From contig OX424563.1 in assembly GCA_949152475.1 (NCBI GenBank), positions 5,615,001 through 5,679,000 of the forward strand: a stretch of 64,000 nt of DNA. The letters run 5' to 3'. This stretch comes from Terebella lapidaria (Eukaryota > Annelida > Polychaeta > Terebellida > Terebellidae). The translations under genes and the position numbers were made by a program. Below, piece after piece: positions 32,901 to 43,100 of the stretch. Each line of letters starts with the position of its first letter. The stretch's first letter is position 1. Under the pieces are notes generated by a model. The model did no database searches, was not told the origin of the DNA, and saw nothing but the letters and a program-made list of their open reading frames with translations.

Positions 32901-33811
32901 ACCCAGATGTACTGGAACTGCGGGAACACGAAGTCAAGGAAGTCAGCAACAAAGGCCCATCAACTAGGAGCCAGCTGAGTAACAAACACCAGCTGTTGAC
33001 ATTTGTGTCACTACTGGAGACACAGAAGCCGTATCTGACCGGTTGTCTGCGGGTCCCTGCACTGCAGACTCTACTCCTCTTCTCTAATGTTGACACCAAT
33101 GGAGACTGCTCCCGGATGCTGTTTGATGAGTGGCTGGAGGTGCGGTTTGAGTTGGCTGACCAGGGTGAGCATATGCTCAGTGCTGCAGTCAAGCTGAGGC
33201 AGACTTGGTTACAACTTCTAGAGCTTAAGCTGCATGTCAGCGGAGTGGACAGAAGCTCCATGGAGCCAGATGTCAAACTGCTCCAGAAGATCTCGAGGAT
33301 GCAGGACATCCTTGGCAAGAAACTGGCTCAGTTCTTGTACTGTGATGTCTACTACTACATCAGGAGGGTCCTTCCTGCCGAACTCAAAGTCATCTACGCT
33401 GGACCTGGGTTAGACTGTGACAATGTCAGCAGTGGGGAGAAATCAACCCTACAGGACATTCTGCACTTCGGAGGAGATCCCCACCCTCACAAGGGGGGTG
33501 TCCATGTGAACCAGTACCTCGTGTACAACTGCCTGGTGGAAGACGACCCCGCCAGTGGCTGGGATGACTACAGCACTTCTCTTCAGCGCCATTGGACATG
33601 TCCCCAGTGCGGTGACACTTTCGTGGTTACCCTGCCAGAAAAACTCCAACATGAACAGCAGTGTGAGCAAGACCATGCCAGGGAAGTACCTTCATCTAGT
33701 GATAATGCAACTACGAGCAAGGCATGCAAGGAGTACCACTGCAGTGTGTGTGGCCAAACACTGCATCTAACAACAGCAGATATCTTCAAACATAAAAAGT
33801 CCTGTCAATGA
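29906..33811 (+). CDS. DHX34: DHX34 DEAH/RHA-family RNA helicase, single exon
   Basis: 1301 aa ATP-dependent RNA helicase; the vertebrate counterpart promotes nonsense-mediated decay with UPF1 and SMG1. Residues 1-140 are rich in His, Arg, Lys and Asp. Walker A GDTGCGKST begins at residue 339, DEVH is 433-436 and SAT 465-467. Helicase domain 2 contains STNIAETSVTIDGV and QRKGRAGRTGPG; winged-helix, HA2 and OB-fold regions follow. A charged insert precedes the OB fold near residues 860-940. The C-terminus has two Cys/His modules (CPQCGDTF and CSVCGQTL). It is somewhat longer than the roughly 1140-residue human protein. The whole protein is one frame without introns, which is unusual beside the multi-exon neighbours. 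An in-frame TAA lies 12 bases upstream of the ATG. Confidence 0.93.
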   Translation: MDEMDRHHHEERERKKKYSHKEKHKRKEDRETERHRQRHSKSKHHDDQEIEKDRYRDDHHYEHDHQRHYRDRWIDDRQNDRCNRNIPQKHHRHSEHRNRIDRSESRSKYNEKPNTRHLSQASGSEYDRHHHSESCEYYSNKETVSKSENQSGISRTPKYRRSVSESDESDEAPDYEFDWEGHKKILSHMFFGSKDFIQRGTAAYDDFWVFLTKYQAFQRKHASQTRSSPMAYTSTTGEGQESTLGLPGKYNKRFKVNLALPNKQAHALHDQYCRDGEDLTINRIEQFKGILLYYLDFTQKQKFAKLQKIKKDQENLPIFQHKNDIINTIRSNQVVVVAGDTGCGKSTQVPQYLLEAGFTKIACTQPRRIACISLAKRVSFETLNEYGSDVAHQVRFEKTRTKSTRILFLTEGLLLRQIMSDMLLSQYSVIVIDEVHERHIHTDFLLGVMKCVLLQRDDLKLVLMSATINIDLFSGFFNHCPVIKVPGRLYPITLEYKPLTVDEQGSKSERLDPAPYIRILQLINHRYPDSERGDVLMFLSGMSEIMSVVEAARAYAQKTKKWIILPLHSALSVAEQEKVFDIAPDGVRKCIVSTNIAETSVTIDGVRFVVDSGKVKEMSFDSKYKMQRLQEFWISGASSEQRKGRAGRTGPGVCFRLYTDADYEAFQEYSTPEIHRVPLDSMILQMISMGLPDSRKFPYLEPPPEATVETSVRFLKDQGAITDKEELTPIGQMLSQLPVDIIIGKMLIMASIFQLVDPVLSIAASLSVQTPFTAKSQRDSEVLSRHKELQSDHGDPITLLNAFDEWLQIKAERGDTRKWCNRRGLEQQRFYEMSKLKRQFQDLLQEYGLLSEPGTEDPEGMTREERRTRNIHRKRLRDLKQEQRRTSKKRKVLKLEDEDWEVEQDGVDKDEEPDIDNDIRDLEFKLSNNLDKLQENQNRSRRLTLKDITLLKVILCSGLFPHVAIADEHNSFKADSDQVFHTKQKGFVVLHPTSVFTTNPDVLELREHEVKEVSNKGPSTRSQLSNKHQLLTFVSLLETQKPYLTGCLRVPALQTLLLFSNVDTNGDCSRMLFDEWLEVRFELADQGEHMLSAAVKLRQTWLQLLELKLHVSGVDRSSMEPDVKLLQKISRMQDILGKKLAQFLYCDVYYYIRRVLPAELKVIYAGPGLDCDNVSSGEKSTLQDILHFGGDPHPHKGGVHVNQYLVYNCLVEDDPASGWDDYSTSLQRHWTCPQCGDTFVVTLPEKLQHEQQCEQDHAREVPSSSDNATTSKACKEYHCSVCGQTLHLTTADIFKHKKSCQ

Positions 33812-34204
33812 ACTGTTGTGTCAATTTATAAAATTCTTTCTCATTTGCGCTCATCTGTTCTCATGATTTGTGTTTGTTGAAAATTCAGTGTAAAAAGTTA
33901 AGTGTAACTAATGGAAATATTACTTGAATAATATAGTACAACTGATAAATCATAACAACTGCTGTCGGTAAACTCTGTATATACTAGTATTTTTATGGCA
34001 GATTCTTTCTGTGGATATCGCAGTCAACCCTGCCAAATATATGCATGTGCTGCATTTATATAACGCAAGGACATAATGTTGTGACAAGGACATAACCTCG
34101 CTAAATTGTAAAAAAAAAACCTCAAAATAAATCCTTGCAAAAATTATTTGTGTTCGCAACAAATATTCAATGGTTTTGTCTAAATATTGTTTCCCCACTT
34201 TTTG
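33812..34204 (+). other. DHX34 3' flank
   Basis: AT-rich non-coding sequence. An AATAAA at 34126-34131 is a possible poly(A) signal, about 315 bases after the stop codon. Nothing else recognised. Confidence 0.45.
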
Positions 34205-34640
34205 GCTTACCATACCTATGGTTTTGCCATGGCGTTGCATTTGTTTTAAATATGGACATATTCGAATGGGAAGTCACATATAGCGATTTAAGTGATCTTG
34301 AGTTTGATTTTGAGCGACTTTTAACAAAAAAAACCTCCCTGGTACCTTTCTTAACCTTGGGCTAATTTTAGGTTACCAGACCTATACCGATAACCTATTG
34401 GCTTGGCATTGTGTCTGTCCACATTTTTTTCTCCGAAGTTTACGGGCAAATATTTCTGAAAATGTTGCTTAAGATGACGAAAAATAATTCAAAAAGGTTT
34501 TTTGAAAAAAAATTATTTTCAAATTTAATTTTCAAAATGGCGGCCATTTTTGACAAAAAACGACAAATTGCTGACTTTATCGGCCATTTTCTAACTGATC
34601 AAACGGTTTTGAGATTTTTGTTTTAAAAGATTCCCTTCCT
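34205..34640 (+). mobile_element. Two diverged family A fragments in tandem
   Basis: 34205-34367 resembles a shrunken family A copy, with gccatggcgttgcat, a degraded tail and ccttgggctaa. At 34369 a second begins (aggttaccagacctataccg, ataacctattggcttggc) and extends through a gcggccatttt block to about 34640. Both are old and truncated. Confidence 0.5.
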
Positions 34641-34932
34641 GTACCTTTGTGACAAGTGTACTAGTCAGTATCGTGGCCCAAGTAACGTACACTACTCCGT
34701 AATCTAGTACTACTCGTTCGCGGAAAACGTCTCTCACATTTTTAATCCTTATTAAAAATAGTGGAACAAGCCACGCTACTTGGGATTCGAGATTCCAATC
34801 AGTGGTCCCGGAGAAGAAGATGTTTGAAATATTTCCCATTATAGGTAAAGGGTAATTTTTGTTGAAAATGTGACGATTCTAGATTCTGAATAATCAGTTT
34901 GTGATGACTATCCCATGGTATCACAATATAAA

Positions 34933-35123
34933 ATTTCATAAGATTCAATCAAATGGTCTCATAAAGAGAGAAACTTCAAACGTCTTCTCCCCTTTATTTC
35001 ATAAGATTCAATCAAGTGGTCTCGTAAAGAGAGAAATTTCAAACGTCTTCCCCCCCTTTATTTCATAAGATTCAATCAAGTGGTCTCATGAAGAGAGAAA
35101 CCTTAAACGTCTTCTCCTCTTTA
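34933..35123. repeat. 64-bp tandem repeat, three copies
   Basis: tttcataagattcaatcaa recurs at 34933, 34997 and 35061, exactly 64 bases apart, each followed by a tggtctc...aaacgtcttc segment. Confidence 0.88.
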
Positions 35124-35149
35124 TAGTAAAATGTTGTTGTTTTTTTTCA

Positions 35150-35590
35150 AAGATAAAAATTCACCATAAAAACTCAATTTTGGCATTTTTATTTCAAAGG
35201 TAAAAACTTTTTAAAAAAAGCGAAATTTTAAGAAGATCAGTTTGTGGGGACGATTTGGCGGACAATTTATTTGGCAGTAAGGAAGAAACTGCAAAATTAA
35301 ATCTTGTGCCAAATTAAATAGTATGTTGTACTGAAATCGCCAAATTAAATCTTCGCCATCAAAATTCACCATAAAAACTCAATTTTGGCATTTTTATTTC
35401 AAAGGTGAAAACTTCACACACAAAATCGAAATTTAAAAAGATCAGTTTGTGGGGACTACTGTAAAAAGGCAAATAATGGTGGACGATTTATTTGGCAGTA
35501 AGGAGAAGAAACTGCAAAATTGAATCTTGTGCCAAATTAAATAGTACGTTGTTCTGAAATCTCCAAATTAAATCTTCGCCAATCAATGTG
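35150..35590. repeat. Direct duplication of about 200 bp
   Basis: The block aaattcaccataaaaactc ... ccaaattaaatcttcgcc occurs at about 35157-35350 and again at 35359-35583 with small differences. It is non-coding. Confidence 0.75.
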
Positions 35591-35599
35591 GAGGTCACA

Positions 35600-36517
35600 A
35601 TATATTGTATATATGTGCTGTATTCTTTTTGAGCCGGATCCAAGGTTCGTGAGGATGAAATCGAGGTTGATTTTGAGACTTTTCCGGACGATAACTCAAA
35701 AAGTATTCATGCAATGGCTGCAGATCTTTACATAGAGGTTAATATACCACCAGGGAAGAACCCTATTGATTTTGGGATCAGAATCGAAAGAATTTGTCCT
35801 GATTCATCCTTGAGGCATCTTGCATATCTCGGAAATGGTGTGTTGTAGAGCGAAATAGTTGTTATTTTCGGACTCGTCGCCCTAGACAAATATGTCTAAG
35901 GGGATGACTTTTGACCTTGACCTTAAATTTAACTTTTTCTGTTGAGTCAGCATCTTGAATTTTTGTCGATATCGAGAAACGGTGCGTCGTAGAGGGAAAC
36001 CGACATAATTTTTTTATTCGTGGCCCTAGACAAAAATGTCCAAGGGGGCATTAGGGATGAAATTTTTACCTTGGACTTGAATTTTTTTTTGCTGAGTCTG
36101 CATTTTTTATTTTCTTTGATATCTCGGAAATGGTGCATCATAGAGTGTAACGGACCTTATGTTCGGACTTTGCTCCAGACAAACATGTCTTGAGGATGGA
36201 TTTTGACCTTTCCTGAATTTTTTTGCTGAGTCGGCATTATTTTCGTCGATATCTCAGGAATGGTGCTTCGTAGAGCAAAACGGACGTTATGTTAGGACTG
36301 GGCCCTAGACATACAATCATGTCTTGGGGGTTTTGAGGATGAACTTTGACCCTGACCCGGAATTTTTTTTGCATCAGCATTTTGTGAATACGGTGTGTAC
36401 GGTGTATAGAGCGAAACGGACTCATCACTCGCGGCAAACATTATATAGATGTCATAAGTCATTCGCTACACCGTAATGTCTCTAAGGCATCTTTAGGCCT
36501 TGATGTCTAGTTTATTA
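35600..36517 (+). mobile_element. Family B fragment, copy 3 (old)
   Basis: It contains ttctttttgagccggatcc and the segment beginning atatctcggaaatggtg repeated with drift, and ends with aaggcatctttaggccttg followed by atgtctag, as in the 48 kb copy. It lacks the family B head hairpin and is more diverged than copies 1 and 2. Confidence 0.65.
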
Positions 36518-36734
36518 CATATCCCATCAGATGCCATTCGGTGATCCCCTAACCGGAAGTTGCAACCAAGAAACGGAAATGTAAACAAACCGTGAGCTGT
36601 CAAAAAGACAAAAACTAATAACTATTTTCTATCACATGTAGCCTGTAGAGTAGATTTCTGTCAGTGACACGTGTCACCGTTTACGGGGATCGACGTTCAT
36701 GAAATGCTAGGGATGCAATAAGAAGTAACCTAGG

Positions 36735-39230
36735 ATGTCAGCAGTCATTGACGTCGCTCGCTCACAAGGCTCGGTGACGGTCACCGCCACTGGCACTCAC
36801 CCCACTGATAGTGGTACGGGGTTGAGCGGATCGAGGAAGCCCCCTCAGAAGAGACGGTCTATTCGTTTGCTTGGTCCAGAGAAAAAGATCGGAGAAGATG
36901 AGTTCATGGCATCAGCGATTGGTGATGCCGAGTGGCTGAAGCAGAGTATACGTGGCAACAGAGGTGTTATAAATTACGATAAAAATGTAAGTTTTAATAT
37001 ACAGGTATTCTCATGAAGTAGTCCCCCATTACATTATGACGAGGCTTATTCAGTTAATGTAGTACCGGTACCATTTTAATTGAAAAGCTTGTGAACATTA
37101 AGCATCCACGCAAAAAAAAAAACCAAACCTATGGGTTTATGATTTATAAGTATGGGTTATTGAACTCCTCAAGGACTAAATCAAATGTATATTTCTCTTA
37201 TATGTGTATTTTCCCAGGGCCTTGCACCGATACATCTCGCAGCAATCCACGGCCGACTGGATTGCCTTCGATTGCTGATTGAGAAATTCAAAGTTGACGT
37301 GAATCTGCCCAGTAAGACAGGTTGGAGACCAATCCACCTTGTGATCAGTAACCAGACAGGACGCCGGGCTTTCCAATGTCTCTGTTACCTGCTCAGTCAT
37401 GAGGCTGATCCTTCAATGTAAGTATTATAGGTCAACGTCGCTTGGGTGATTGTAACAGTGAGTCTAAGGTTAATAGTGCAGACACATGCATTGCTAATCA
37501 TGTGAATCTGAGAAATTTGGAATATTAGTTGGCTGCTACTTTCAATGCTGATTGCACACATCACATGACCATGTTGAATATTGTGTTCTTATCATACCAG
37601 AACCAACGAGGATGGTATAACTCCAATGCACCAGGCTGCCAGCGAGGGCCATGTACAGTGTATGAAGGCCTTGATTGAGGTTGGAGCCGAGGTCAAGGCA
37701 GTCGATTACCGCGGTCACACTCCGCTCGACCTCGCCAAACTCTGGGGACACAGGAAATGTGCCAGGTACACTTGCAATCTCCTCTTAATATACCTAGACA
37801 CTCCATTGCCGCTGATGACTGCATGGGTGTATATTCCTTCCATACCCATCAGGCCATCATGCCTTTGCCCCCGAAACATGTGAATCAGAGTATGTTTTGT
37901 CATTATCAACATAGTCTTGAATTTATTCACTCCAAGGATCCTTGCAGCAGAAGAATGGCACCAAGACAAGGAATTTCTTGCCAGGGAAATGAATCAGCTT
38001 GAAAAACTCAAAATGCAGCAGGTAATATAATGTCCAGGTCAAGTACAAGTATTGAGCAAGAAGAGTCATCATAGATACAGCAGGCATGCAAATGTATTCT
38101 AATTTAGGAATGCAAGCTCTCAGTATTCCCAACTTCTGTTTAATTCATAACCACTGTTTGATATGTTTTTTTTATCACATATATATCAAGTGATGATACT
38201 TCGAAGAGCAGTCCTTTGTTTCTCACATTTGACATTTGCAACGTGACACATGCCCATACAGGTTCTGCTTGAGATAGAGGCAGACCAAGAGAACAAGGCA
38301 CACCAAGAGTTCTATGGAGACTTAGCCTTCAAGGATTGGCTGAGCAGCAGGGGGCTGGAACCACGCCCGACAGGCCCCAACCAACGAAGTGAGCTTGACA
38401 CAGTGGACACACCCAAACGCACTTTGGAGGAACAGCCACCAAAGAAACAGGTAACACTGATACCACCAGCCAAGAAGAAGGATCAAGAGACACCATACAA
38501 GGCCAATAGTGTACAGCGACCTACTGCACAGGTGACTGTTAGTGGGCCGTCCAGTAAACAGACAAGAGCACCACCACAACCCAAACAGGTGATGTCAACC
38601 CCCGCACAGTCTCGCACTCTCGGTCTCGACACAGCCCATAAACCAGCAGAGCCAACCAGACGAGCAACACAGACTGAGCATGACAAAAAGCCATCGGAGG
38701 TCCAGTCGTCAGCCAAAATACACAACCAAACATCCTGGAACAAATCAACAAAGATTCAGCCCAAAGAGTATGTACCAATCCTGAAAGATCACTACCCCCA
38801 CGATGAATACACAATGATGCCCAAACATGCACCGAAGAGGCTGTCCAAGACACCTACCATGCTTGAAGACAGCGCTGATGAAGAGGGAGTAGAGGACAGA
38901 TCCAAGTACAGCAGAACTCCGGAGCCGAGGTCCAACGAGAGACCTGTTGTTTACAAGTGCAAACACATCGCTGACATTCACAAGAAGAAGCACTATGATG
39001 GAGAGTTTTTGCCCAAGTCTGAGCTAGGAATGCACCTCGCTAACGATCCCCGATCTCAGCTTTTCCAGAGGGGCCTTCTACAACTCAACCGAGACGAACT
39101 GGACTTGTCAAACGTCCAGAACATGGATCTAATGTCAATGATGAATCTGATGGAAAGAATGACCAAACCGACACATTTCCCACCTATCAAAGGTGCACAG
39201 TATGACCTACACGTCGAGCAGAAGGGCTGA
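36735..39230 (+). CDS. ANKRD53: Ankyrin repeat protein, ANKRD53-like, five exons
   Basis: Exons 36735-36986, 37218-37417, 37601-37765, 37937-38021 and 38262-39230 join in frame with GT-AG introns to give 556 aa, close to the usual ANKRD53 length. A basic N-terminus is followed by an ANKRD53-like capping segment (DAEWLKQSIRGNRGVI). Ankyrin repeats follow (APIHLAAIHGRLDCLRLLI, TPMHQAASEGHVQCMKALI, HTPLDLAKLWGHRKCA). Then come LAAEEWHQDKEFLAREMNQL and FKDWLSSRGL, and a long Lys/Pro/Thr-rich tail. The human protein is linked to spindle dynamics in mitosis; that role here is inferred. An in-frame TAA at 36726 supports the start. AATAAA at 39795-39800 is the likely poly(A) signal. The gene converges on TRUB1. 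Assignment rests on domain order. Confidence 0.82.
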
Positions 39231-39909
39231 ATACCAATACTTTACAAAGCTCATCTTACAGCATCTCAGTGTGAAGGTGGCTGCTGTCATGAACTATGTG
39301 CCAAACTGATATTTTGTATAAAAAAAAACTACTGTTGATATTAGGTTATGTGATTTGGATTTGTATGTTGTTGCAGTTGTTGTAACTTGATACAAATTAT
39401 CTCGTATTCCAGTGTGTCAAACAGTATTTGCTATATACAGTAATACATTTTGTATACATTTGTCACTGTACATAAAGTGCCAAAATCAATATAATTTTCA
39501 CTACATATGTGCCAAAATGTGAGACCTGTTTACAATTATTTACACATACATGAAAGTTTTTAAAGAAATGTATGAACATAAAAAGTTAATTTTTTCCTTG
39601 TGATATAAACTGCTGGAACACACACACTGTATATCGTATGTGTCAAAATAGCATGTTTTCACTGAAATCTACAAGATTTTATATTTACTAGCCGAGTTGT
39701 ACTTTTGTGCAGAACAAAGTGCTATGTATACTTTATAGACTCAGTCAAGATTTTGACCAAGTCATGTAAATGCTTCATTGGCATGACCATGACAAATAAA
39801 GTCTTACAAACCAAACTGACTGGCACTTTTCTGCTAAAAATTTATTTGTACAAATATATGTCAAAACCAAAATGCACCATCATACATGTATACAATACAT
39901 AAAGATATA

Positions 39910-40086
39910 CAGTGGTCCCTGTAAGATAAGACCTCACCTTTTGCAGAGAAAATGAGGTCTTATCTTACAGGAAGTCTTATTTCACAGGTTCATTTACATG
40001 TTAATTAAATTGATCTTTGGGGAATACAAAAAAGTCTTTACAGGGAAGTCTTATTTCGGAGGTGTCTTATCTTACAGGGACCACTG
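39910..40086. mobile_element. 177-bp inverted-repeat MITE with TA target duplication
   Basis: Ends are cagtggtccctgtaagataa and its inverse, flanked by TA on each side (39908-39909, 40087-40088), as for Tc1/mariner-type elements. The interior repeats the aagtcttatt motif. It is non-coding and sits between the convergent ANKRD53-like and TRUB1 genes. Confidence 0.85.
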
Positions 40087-40136
40087 TACACGCATGCATA
40101 TGAATGTGAACTACAAACAAGATCTACATGTAAACA

Positions 40137-43100
40137 TTATCTCTTTCTGGATTTGTGTTTGCGAGGTTTAAGTTTTGCACTGTCCTCGTTTATCTGTGTT
40201 CTGTGTATAGCGACTAGCACACTCTCCACACCAATCTGATGTTCTCTAAGAGTCGTGTCCGTGGTGAACTCTCCGTGCTTTGTTCTCTCTAACTCAACCA
40301 GGTGGCAGCAGGTGTCCATAACTGAATGTGTAGAAAGAGTTTTCTAGGCATCAACACACAATATCATATACTGTAAAACTACTAAATTTGGCGAACGATT
40401 TATTTGACGGATTTGGCGGTAGGGGAAAAACCGCCAAATTAAATCGTCCGCCAAATTAACTAGATATATGTTAAGAAATATAAGTCGTTTCAAAACCGCC
40501 AAATTGAATCTCCACCAAATAACGTGGGGCTCAAAACCGCCAAATTTAATAGCCGCCAAAATTAGTCTTTTCACAGTACAAGAGCAAGGTAACAATGTAC
40601 TAAAAGAAGAACATGTACCTTTTCCAAGATCATGCACCAGACTTCTAACGTAGAAACCTCCTCCACATTCCAAGGCTACATGATAATACAAAATGTATTG
40701 GAAGGAAATGTGAATACTATGACCAGTAGATACAGAACACTGCATAGGGAGCAATTTTATTATGTACTGTATATTTGCTAGTAAAATTCAACTATTATAT
40801 TGTTGGTAAAAGTTCACATACTGTGGTGACATCTTGGTTCTGATTTTGAGTTGGTACTTGCCCAGTCTGAAGAGTGGAGGAGAGAATTCCGTACACTTCG
40901 CAGTATACAGCCACACAGGTCTTGGAGGCGGTTCTGGGATATCTTGATTCTCGTACGCGTAGTCCGAGTAACGCTTTCCGTCCAGCTTGAGGGCGGAGAA
41001 TCTGTTGAGGTGTGACGATTATAGCACAGATAGAAATACAGTGGTGACTAACGCAGTTTGTTGAATCATTGGGTCATATACCAGGTCAAAATTGTAGATT
41101 TTTAGCGAGAGAGAAGCATGTTCTCTGTGTACATCTGCAGTGTACAAGTGTGTACGGATGGTGTGTGACTGTGTGTACTTCAGATACCTTGGTGGGGCCT
41201 GTAGTTTGTTGCCAAGAAAACTTTTCAAGGCCTCCTGTAACATCTGTCTCGTCACATGGCCTGATGAGAATACAAATTGCAAAAAAGTTAAAATCATCTG
41301 ATAAAAAGACAATTGCAGGAAAGTATGAAACTTACTGACACGACCATGATTAAATATCATTTCAATGATCAAAAGTTCCTTTTTACGGTTCTTCTGACAC
41401 AAAGCCATTCACTTACCATATGGCTTTTCATTGGTAACTTTCCCTGAAGCATTGTATGTTTCAGTTGATATTCCCAATTTAGCTGTACATACGTATTCCT
41501 ACAAAATTATAGAAATACATGTACATTACTACATAGCATGCATACATGTAGTGGAGGATCGAGTGTATCATACACTGTATATGGTAAATATGAGCTGTCT
41601 ACTGGTACATATGTATTGCACACCTGTCATCGTCAGCAGTGCCGAGAAATATATACATGTGCACCGTGCAAGTATCAAATGTCAGTGTAAAAATTGAAAT
41701 AGCATCCCTGTTAAAAAAGTTAGTTTTATTGCTTCACCCATTAAACTCCCATTCATAACAGTAAAATTGCAGAACGAAGGAAAACATGTACCAGTGATGC
41801 ACACGCCATCAAGCCCGTATAAAATGAATACCAATTGAATGCACACTAAATGGCTATTTGATATAAATTGCTATAAAAGAAATGACAATGGTGATGACAG
41901 ACAACTTGCAAAACTAGTATGGTTTGTCAGATATATTCAACACGTTCAATGCATGAACAAAAATGTATCTACAACAGGGACCAGTAAAACCAACATTTCT
42001 TTGTATCCAAATTACATTTCTCTGTCTAGTTTGGATAATAGTGCTTGCTGAAATAATCTTGACAACTTATGGAAAGACAAAACACTCGAAGCCTGCAGAT
42101 GAAGACCATGCCAGCTCCTCAGTGCCTGAGATCTTTTTCAGCAATGTGTTGCTGACTGACCATGACAAGTGGTCAGGGATTCATCAATCGACAGTTCTGA
42201 GAGAAGACAATTCTGGAAACAGATTTGTCACAGAGATTGGCATCTGTCAGGGTTTTTTCTCGTACAACAGCACTGCTGGTAATGCTATACCCGTAAACCG
42301 CAAAATCTGGGACACTCGCCCCCGCGCCTGCGATGAAGACCTGTTCCTTGATGATCTAGACTATTCTGACTTGCCCAGTGTCACTGTCATCATACCATTC
42401 CACAACGAACAACTCTCAACACTTCTCAGGACAGTTTACAGCATACTGGAGCACAGTCACCCGTCTATTCTGAAGCAGGTCACTCTGGTGGATGACGGTA
42501 GCACCAAGGACATGACGTGTCTCCAAGAGCCACTAGAACAAGCCATCTTTGACTTTACCAAAGTGAGTCTGGTTCGCACTGGCAAAAGAGTGGGCTCCAC
42601 ACAGGCCAGGATCATCGGGGCAGGATACGCGCGGGGTGAAGTCATATGCTATGTTGATGCACATGTGGAAGTTAACAGGAAATGGCTAGAACCAGTCGTT
42701 CTCAAGATCAAAGAGCATCCACATACAGTTGTCATGTCAGTATTGGATACCATCAAGGAAGATACATTTGACATCCTAGGCACTGTTGTGGGTTTCCATG
42801 GGGGTTTCAACTGGAATCTAGAGTTCTACTGGAAACCGCTCCCTAACCATATCCAAGCCAGAAGAACTCGAGAGACAGACCCCATGCCTTCACCCATCAT
42901 GCCTGCTGGAGCGTTCGCCGTGGACAGGGACTTCTTCATAAGGTTAGGACAGCTAGACCCAGACATGAAGATCTGGGGCGTGGATGATGTCGAGTTCTCA
43001 TTCCGGGTATGGCAGTGTGGTGGCCGCATAGAGATCCTACCTTGTTCCAGGGTTGCACACATATTCAGGAAGAGAATTCCTTACTCCTTCAACTCTGAGC

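Noticed and set aside
30000..33700. Numerous short frames on both strands inside DHX34
   Set aside because: All lie within the 1301-codon DHX34 frame, which has clear helicase motifs.
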